This document shows, piece by piece, positions 56,746-64,000 of a stretch of 64,000 nt of DNA (within the stretch, counting starts at the first letter, position 1; every line of letters begins with the position of its first letter). This DNA comes from Enoplolaimus lenunculus (taxonomy: Eukaryota; Nematoda; Enoplea; Enoplida; Thoracostomopsidae): the NCBI GenBank assembly GCA_030248215.1, contig JASANG010003710.1, forward strand, positions 248,001 through 312,000. The letters are read 5' to 3'. The notes below the pieces were generated by a model. The model did not search any database. It saw only the letters and a list, made by a program, of their open reading frames with translations, and had not been told where the DNA came from. Both the position numbers and the translations under genes were made by a program.

Positions 56746-58729
56746 AAAAACTGCACTTTTACAGGCTTTAGAATAACTTGCTGGATTCAAGGGGTAAAAA
56801 AATTTCTGACTCACGTCTCGTTTTGCAATGTTTAGAGATAAACGACGACAAATGGACGTTTACAAACTTCAGAATAAACTTTACTTGATTCTAAACACGA
56901 ACACATTTTCTCGTTTGCGTTACGATGATTGCTCCTAAATAGAATTTGGTGAGATATGCTTTGCATTCTTTGCAATGAAATTTTGACTAAACAGCCTTTA
57001 ATTCTGGCCAATTTTAGCACTCAAAATTAAAAGTTGGGCAAATTTTTGTTTAGCAATTTTAAAATTTGCTAAACTTTAACAAAAATTTGCGTACCTGTAC
57101 GCGAGTAACTGTTGAGTCATGGCTGATAAACGTGAAACTTTTTGCAGCGAATACAGCGGCGGATCCATTAATTTTTGACCGGCGTGCCAGGTGGCAAATG
57201 CTATGAAACGCAAAAATTGTAAGGTCGGCACTGTATCATTTTATCATTAAAGTTTTTCTGAGGCGGAAACATTGTAAGGTAGGAACCTGATCATTGTATC
57301 ACCAAAATTTTTCGGATAGGGAAAATTGTATAATAACAAAGACTTTACCATTTTATCACAAAACAATTTCTGAGAGACAAATTAAAGATCTTATCTTTTT
57401 TTAAAATTTTGTGAGGCAAAAAATTGTAACGTAGGGATCTTACCGTTTTATCACAAAAATTCTGATGGGAGGCGTAATACCTTCCGCTCCCCATCTGCAT
57501 CCGCTGGTGGTTGAATATTGCATGAGGTCTGTAATTTTTCAGAGAACCCTAGAAACGAACTTCCCAATAATTTTTTGTCCAAAAAATCTAATTTATTATA
57601 TAAAAATTTATAAACATTAATGAACGCATAAGTATAGCTATCCGAAGACACACACTCCGTCCTGATTTCGCTTACGCTATAGGATTAGAGTTAGGATTTG
57701 TTTCAGAAAAACACTTTGCCACTTTCTAAGCTTTTGCCTAAAGCCTTAATTCTAATGAAACTGTGTAACACTCAGGCCATAGCAATTTATATCAAATTTT
57801 TGCCAATGGTCTACACAATTCGTTGAGTCAATCAAAACTAGAGACCCTTTCAGGAAGTAGGCGGTGCTAGCCTACGCAACTGTTTCCTATACACAAAAAC
57901 TAATTCACCGATCATTGCCTCTCGCCAAGGCTTGGCTTCAGGCATATGCCAGCATTGGTTCTGGTTAATTTTGATTATTAACTGGCTAAAATGGCTCCAT
58001 AAAATACAGAGACAAAATAAAATTGACCTAATACATACGGCATAATGAATAATAGACCATTGATTTATTTCTAGTATTAATTTTGTGATCTGCGTTTATT
58101 TGATTATATATTATTATACTCTGAAATATGAGGATATAAAAGTTGCAGTTTCGCTCTTCAGCCAAGAACTGTTGCAGTAGACGGTTATATTTTTTATAAT
58201 GTTGTTTTTTTTCGTTAAAATTAATTCATTGTTTACTTTTAGCTAATTTTGAACGAAAACATAGCAGAATTTCGGTAATTTCTATAACGGAAACGGACAT
58301 CGATGTTTACCGGAAACGGATATACGATTACACACTGGCAACATGTCGATGTATTTGGAAATGTGGAGTTAGTGCATTGAAAAAACAACAGGGTTCTTGT
58401 ACACTTTACTGTACGTAAGGTTAGGGCTTAAGCTTAATAGGCTAGGGTTCGGCTTCAGGTAAAGGTTTACGCAGATGCTTAGGGACCCATGTAAAGTTCA
58501 AGGGCGGAACGTTTTGTGTGGGTCAGCAGTGCGTTTGTGGCGTTGTCTAAAATGAACATATTTTAAATTCTGTTATTTTCTGTTTCTGTAAAAATAATCA
58601 TTTCTAGTCAACGTGGTTGCATATTTACAAACCTGCCCAGTACATGCGATTTCGCGGCGTATTCATATACGTATCTTGTAGTACCAAACTTACGGTATTA
58701 TACAGCCATTGTAGCGAAATGTTTGCATG
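56746..58729. other. Gene-poor DNA with degenerate repeats
   Basis: 57225-57460 has four or five loose units of ATTGTAAGGT...TATCA(TT/CA)AAAATTTTT, related to the 110-bp duplication at 25.1 kb. 58400-58520 has A-like remnants. No gene. Confidence 0.35.
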
Positions 58730-58812
58730 GCTGCGTAGCTAAAAGGTTAGAGCAGCGATCCGGTAATCGGTACGTCGTGGATCCGAGCCCCCATCGAATC
58801 CGCAGCAAAATT
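58730..58812 (+). tRNA. tRNA-like sequence, probably tRNA-derived repeat
   Basis: TGCGTAGCTAAAAGGTTAGAG looks like an A box and D arm, and GTGGATCCGAGCCCCCATC like a B box and T arm. GCATGGCTGCG does not pair well with the 3' end and there is no clear anticodon loop. A working tRNA is unlikely. Confidence 0.3.
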
Positions 58813-59639
58813 TTCGTGAAGGACTCTATATGGTACTGCTTCACTTAGTTCTTTACTACATCATGTTAAATTTGCTTTCAAACTGTATATCTGTTCTAAT
58901 TGTGTTTTCTGCACACAAAATAACAGCTGGAACGCTGTCCAAATTACGAATGTGGGGCGTTCTAGCTTTAATAATATAGATGAATACTAAAAACCTCCTG
59001 GCGGGGGTACACGCCATTCATACTCTTGGCCGTAATAATCATCTCTTTTTATTAATACAAAAATTACTGATTCCCAAACGTTTCAAACGACCTTGAATCT
59101 GCTCGTTTTGAATCCTGTTCTAGAATATCCTACTTAAGGCTAAAGTATAGGTTTCTTAGACAAAGGCTTAGCTAAAGCTTTTCCCAAGCCTAGTGTAAAC
59201 CTAAGCCTATGCCAAAGCCGAAACCTGTGTGGAACCGTGTACAACAGTATCGTCCTACTGGTTAAAATTCATACGTCATCGATAAACAAAGATTCATTTC
59301 AGCGAAAGATTTATCATAATTTCAACTTTAGCTTGCAAACCAATCCGTTTTAGCAGAATATTGTGAAAACGCTAAATCGGCTCGACTATCTCTTATAATT
59401 ACATAGCTACGCTGTTTAGGCCGGCTAATATACTTTGATGTTAATTTCTATAAACACAACTGAAACAAATATTTGACACTGTTGTTACAAAAGGAAATAA
59501 TTGCTTATTATTTGCCAAAATGCACTCAGAATCATGGCGGGGGTATTGCTTGTAGATGTATTGATGGTACTGAATCAATTTTTTAAATATACACTAAGCT
59601 ACAGATTCGTGGGCTGTCAAATGTTCAACGTGTACAAGG
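58813..59639. other. No gene seen
   Basis: AT-rich DNA with CTAAGCC remnants at 59150-59230. Confidence 0.3.
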
Positions 59640-60140
59640 GTCGGTATATCACGTGATACTGTGGGACATTTATACGAATATCTTATGATATTCTAAAATT
59701 TCAACGAATATCATATGACATTCAGCCGGACAGTGTAATCATTGGGTGCTGACAAATAAATGGAAAGTTGGACGGCAAAGGCACATATGTGCTTTAAATA
59801 AGACACGACGCCTGCAAATCGTTTCCGACACAAAATCGCTTAGAACCACAGCTTCAGTATTCAAAAATTCAAATTTAAAATTCTAGGGTCATATGATATT
59901 CAACATTACAATTTGGGTATGTTATCTCCAGTATGCAGACATTTGAAAACATATATGATATTCGCATACAATACCTCGAATACCATATGTTATTGAGGAA
60001 CAAAAAATGACCCACACATGATAATAGCAGACAAATACGAATTTTTGAATACGATATGGGTATATAAGCAGACAAAATGTTGCCCAATTAATAGAAACAA
60101 AACGTGTCCCAAGCTGCCTCGGTTATAACGTGAACCCCGC
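59640..60140. mobile_element. Family F element, left-truncated
   Basis: Several ATATCATATGATATTC-like words; right end TTATAACGTGAACCCCGC as in 15048. Confidence 0.65.
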
Positions 60141-60539
60141 ATCAGTGCTGATCACAGCAAATTAATTTAGGCTTTTTAGAAGGCTGAGTAGGGTTTTCAA
60201 GGTGGAACGTTAGCGACGAAACTTCAACCACAGCTTACCCAACCATATATTGTCCAGGTGGTCTGGTGGCATCAAGCGATTGGGTTCCCAGGGGTCTTGA
60301 TCCCTCGGTGACTACCATGCGCACGACATTAGCTCTGTCTGAAACATCGTATTAATGAAACTTAAACCTAAGCCCCATTTCTCACAATTATGTACAGCAA
60401 ACGGTTTTTGTTGCAGATTTTTGAGCGCTGATAATAGCAAAAAGCGCCAAGATTTCTTAAAAATAAACCTAAAACTAAAATTTTTGTCAACGCTTTATAG
60501 ATATTTGCTAAAATTAACAAATTAAACATTGTTTGAACT

Positions 60540-60620
60540 ACGTAATTTTGCGTCACTTGCGGCTCAGGCTCCGGCAAGTTTTGTTGTCCTCCGGTTCCGG
60601 TTCCGGCATTTTCCGCAAAA
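60540..60620. repeat. GGCTCCGG / CCGGTTCCGG repeat fragment
   Basis: CTCAGGCTCCGGC then CTCCGGTTCCGGTTCCGGC. Confidence 0.5.
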
Positions 60621-61074
60621 AAAATTTCGACTTGTGCTAACAATTGTTTTAGTCGCAATATTAATTAAATATGTTTCATATCTAAACAGTTGTTGTTTCA
60701 ATATACGTGCCTTAAAATGACGTATAGGTTTCTTCGAGCCCGGCCAGTTCTTAGCATGAATAGTGCAAGCATTATATAACATGGATGACCCATAATCAAC
60801 TATTTGTAGTTTAGCACTTTTATTTCCTATGTCTCTAAGCCTTGAGAATAGCATAGCATTATTACTTTGTTTCGATTTCGAAACATTAATAATGCATATT
60901 CAGATGCAATTGTTTTCAAATTCCTGAAGGTTTCTGGGCAAATATGAGCAATTTGGTACCTACTTAAACATCAAAGAAGACCTGCCTCCGTAAAAGGTCC
61001 TTTGAACTGAGTAAGTACTTGCAATTATAATGCTTTTATTGATGAAAAGAGAGTTATTGTGGCCATACTAAAGG

Positions 61075-61260
61075 GTATCGTTCCCAGGGAGCCGATACGC
61101 CAGTGAGATCGCGGTTCGAGACGAGTTTTAAGTCCCGTAACCAGCTCACATTGCTAGATGGGGCTAAAAAAATTTCCAAGAGAGGCATACAATGGTTTTC
61201 GATGACTTACAAGCAAGGTTGAATGATTGTATGGGGTCAAAATTGTTCCAGGGGGGCTGC
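61075..61260. repeat. Interspersed repeat with tRNA-like B box
   Basis: GATCGCGGTTCGAGACGAG looks like a B box, followed by CCCGTAACCAGCTCACATTG, shared with 32.1 kb. Confidence 0.4.
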
Positions 61261-61384
61261 GCATCCCAGGTCGTAACTTGGACTGACCCGGGACTGTTTC
61301 AAAAATGAAAATTTTGAATGAAAAAATATATTTTGAGTCACGGTTTTCATCAACTCATTTATATCGATCCACAATAGAAAGTGA

Positions 61385-61795
61385 CCTCCAGGGCCATGTT
61401 AACTCATGATCTGAAGCTGATGGTTTCGGCATTTTTTATCAACAGTATGCTTCAGTACACCTACCCCCCTTAAACAAGGAGGGACTACAATTTTCTCTTT
61501 TACTACGATATAAAACTGCATAAAGACCACCCTAAACAAGGGGGGTAGGCCCAAAACGCAACGCGTGCCGGTACATTCTTTTAAAACACAGATTATACCC
61601 AGTTGCACACTCTTGTTATAAAGAGTGATCATCCACTCTTGGTTTTACCAAGAGTGGATTATCGCTATTAAACAAGAGGGTGAAACTCTGCACCTTCTGC
61701 GTAGAAAAGAATTTACCCATCACGCGTGGCGTTTTTGCTATATCCCTTTTTGTGTAGAGAGGGTGGGGGGTACAACCGGTGCGAACCATGGCACA
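61385..61795. mobile_element. Family H foldback element, copy 1
   Basis: CCCAAAACGCAACGCGTGCC and CACGCGTGGCGTTTTTGC are inverted; the middle has the perfect hairpin CCACTCTTGGT-TTT-ACCAAGAGTGG. Boundaries are approximate. Confidence 0.5.
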
Positions 61796-62060
61796 ATTTA
61801 GGGCATTCATCTGATAGCGACCCGAGTCCAAACCAGGGGGATTCGGCCAAAACCGCAACATCCGGTGGCACATTTTGTACCATGCGAAATCACACGAGTT
61901 GCACACTTTTGTATCATGCGCTCTTGCTTTTACCAAGAGTAGATGATCGCTTCAACAGGAGTGTGCAACTACCGAAATTTGTGTCGTACAAAATGTACCA
62001 CCGGGCGTTGCATTTTTGACCGACCTCCTCCCGTTATACTCTTGTTGAAACCATTATACA
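61796..62060. mobile_element. Family H foldback element, copy 2
   Basis: CCGGTGGCACATTTTGTACC at the left and GTACAAAATGTACCACCGG at the right are inverted, as are GAGTTGCACAC and GTGTGCAACT; loop with CTCTTGCTTTTACCAAGAG. Confidence 0.7.
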
Positions 62061-62999
62061 CTCTTGTTTTAGTGACGAAATTTCAGCTTGTAATCGTATT
62101 TCTCAACCTAAGCCTTAACATACCCCTAAGGCTACGGATAAATAGAAAATTGAGCTTTAAGCTTGACCTCCAACCCTGATGTTGAACTAATGTGTAAAAA
62201 AGCAGTCTAAAGCTTAAGCCTATGCTATATTGTTGCTGTCTTGAAGAAAAAACGAGAACGCTTCTAAAAGTATTAACGTTGAGTTATCTTTGCCTGAATC
62301 GCTAGTTTTTAACAATCAGCGTAGACGCTGTTTAACCAAAGGTTTAGATTAATTACAAGTGTTTGAAATATGCAGTTATAGTTTTTGTCAACTTTTGATT
62401 TGACCTGTTTGACACGAAACATTTGCGAATGACTTGAATAGTAAGGATGCAGGCAAATGAGAGTCAGGGTCCAAGATTGGAACCGTTCCGGGCAAAGGCT
62501 CGCGAGACTGGGCCGGGCCCTTGCCCGAATGGTTGCACCGCGGGCCTAAGCGTGTCGGGCCCGGGTTTGGGCACAAACTTTGGACAGTGGGCCGAAATAA
62601 GTCGCAGCAGTGCGTGACGTTTGTCCGATAAACCCTTGAAATAGACCACTGGTTTGATATTGTAATACGATTTAAATATGTATTTTTGAACCTAAATTCA
62701 TTTCAATTTTCATAAATAGTGCGGTCATGGCGTAGCAAAGGATTTTGAAAACTAGAGTTACGTTCTGCAAAAATTTCGAAGGAGGGATTCTTTAGTTTCT
62801 ATATCGAATCCCTTGCAATTATACGGATGTAAAAAAGATATGTAGTCCAATTTACTAAACATGTCACCTTGTTGGTTATCTAGAATCTTGAACTGCGGAC
62901 GTTTCTGCTTCTACTTGGAAAAATCCGTTAACTACTGTGTGAAACCACAGTGCTATTTTTCGGACGAATCTGAGCAGCATTTTAGCAAATGCGGCAACG
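62061..62999. other. No gene; GC-rich island at 62470-62600
   Basis: The island has GGGCCGGGCCC and GTCGGGCCCGGG words, sharply unlike its AT-rich surroundings. Its open frames have no support. Confidence 0.35.
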
Positions 63000-63426
63000 T
63001 ACTGTAGTGACCAGAATAAGAGGGGGTAATAAGAGGGAGGGGTCCCTATTTTAAGTCTCAATCAATAGCAGTCCGTATTTCTAATAAGAATCCGTAACCG
63101 GAAACCCGAGTCCCTAAACGCTAATTAGAGTACCAAAAAAGTCAATTTTCACTAATTGTAGCGCATAAATGACTCCAGAACCAAATAAAGTTGAGTTTGT
63201 AACTTTAAAGTCTTTATCCCAAATAACGGTCCGTATTCGGATAGAGTAGGTAGGGGGCCTTAAATCATAGACGAAGACATAAGTGGAACGCGTGGTTTCA
63301 GATTAAAAAGGAGGTGGGTGGGTTGAAAAATAAGTAACTGTTCGTTCCCGAATAGCAAGCGGGGATTCGATCTAGAGACGTGAAATGAATATCAGTCACT
63401 GCCTTTTTATTCGAGTCACTACAGTT
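63000..63426. mobile_element. Family D MITE
   Basis: ACTGTAGTGACCAGAATAAG left, TTATTCGAGTCACTACAGT right. Confidence 0.85.
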
Positions 63427-63774
63427 ACACTATGACCTTCAAGTTCAAAATTATTTTCTGAACCTACTTTGATATACCAACTAAACTGTAGCAATTATTC
63501 AATTCCAAGCTAGTGCCAAATCAAGGCACTTGATTTGCTTGAATACCGTTTGTTTGATGTTTTGTTTTGTACTCCTAAAAATATGAAATTTCCGCGCCCG
63601 CTCTCATACCTGCCTGGAATAGGCCCTAACAACCGGGCCGGTTCCAACCCTGTGCCACAGCCTCTCTTAATTGAATTCAGGGTTGAACTTTGCTCCATAC
63701 TGGTTCGCTCAGGAAGGGTCTTGACACCATTTTAGTGTTAAATCTTTTTACAAACTTTGTAATTTTAACTCCGG
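63427..63774. other. Between two family D copies; no gene
   Basis: 63590-63720 is less AT-rich, with no supported frame. Confidence 0.3.
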
Positions 63775-64000
63775 TACTGTAGTGATCCGAATAAGAGGGG
63801 AGGACTGATATTTATTGGGCCTCTCCAGAGGGTACCCCGCTTGTTATGCGGTTACGGACTGTTATTTATTTTTAACCGACGCTCCGCCATCCTTCGTTAC
63901 TGATATATCCGGCAGTGCAACTATCCGTTGAATTAAACGTTTATTTGTCTTGTGTCAATAGCTTGAGCGATATACAAGGTTATATTAGGAATGTACTTTC
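63775..64000. mobile_element. Family D MITE, cut by the window end
   Basis: ACTGTAGTGATCCGAATAAG left end; it closely follows the copy at 7551 in order of words. Confidence 0.88.

Noticed and set aside
58730-58812. Functional tRNA gene
   Set aside because: Box-like motifs exist, but acceptor and anticodon stems pair poorly.

Overview
The window looks like nuclear DNA of an animal. It is AT-rich, the genes are split by many GT-AG introns, and about half of what can be recognised is short interspersed repeats. A marine invertebrate, possibly a tunicate, would fit a CYP3-clan cytochrome P450 beside a SelL/PRXL2-like redox protein, but no marker here proves the taxon. Only three host genes can be supported, because most long open frames lie in tandem repeats or mobile-element copies.

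Genes. (1) 1129-1756, minus strand: the first coding exon of an unrecognised protein rich in Ser, Thr, Gly and Pro, running off the left edge. (2) 17932-20712, plus strand: a five-exon gene for a thioredoxin-fold, peroxiredoxin-like protein of about 299 residues. Its active-site codon is an in-frame TGA in the setting Phe-Phe-Gly-TGA-Pro-Pro-Cys, and every intron phase agrees on both sides, so it is best read as a selenoprotein (U-x-x-C). Only a doubtful SECIS-like fold was found downstream. (3) 23775-35827, minus strand: thirteen phase-consistent exons of a CYP3-clan cytochrome P450, with all hallmark motifs and the stop codon. Only the membrane-anchor first exon was not found.

Repeats. At least ten families recur. 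A and A2 (TIR about GGCCCATGTATAGAACAGGG, or GGCCCATTTTACTTTTAGGGG) carry a core of TTAGGC-like hexamers. B (CACTGCAAAAAATGGTGAGTCA) and C (CACTGTAAATTCCAATGAGTTG) are nearly whole palindromes. D (CTGTAGTGACCCGAATAAGAGG) is about 450 bp. E, F and H are other inverted-repeat elements. G has TIRs around a 21-bp minisatellite. K is a dispersed element with an internal minisatellite. There is also a family with tRNA-like boxes. Several are nested: C in A, C in A-like hexamer DNA, and a probable 1.2-kb solo LTR inside a B copy within a P450 intron.

Layout. 0-17 kb: the transcription-factor-like exon, then repeats (D, A, C, B, F, K, E). 17.9-20.7 kb: selenoprotein gene. 21-23.7 kb: repeats. 23.8-35.8 kb: P450, its introns filled with B, C and D copies and the solo LTR. 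36-42 kb: dense minisatellites, G elements, tRNA-related repeats and tandem duplications. 42-49 kb: A, B and C copies. 49-64 kb: gene-poor AT-rich DNA with scattered elements. The two complete-looking genes need not act together; both are redox proteins, but nothing shows functional linkage.
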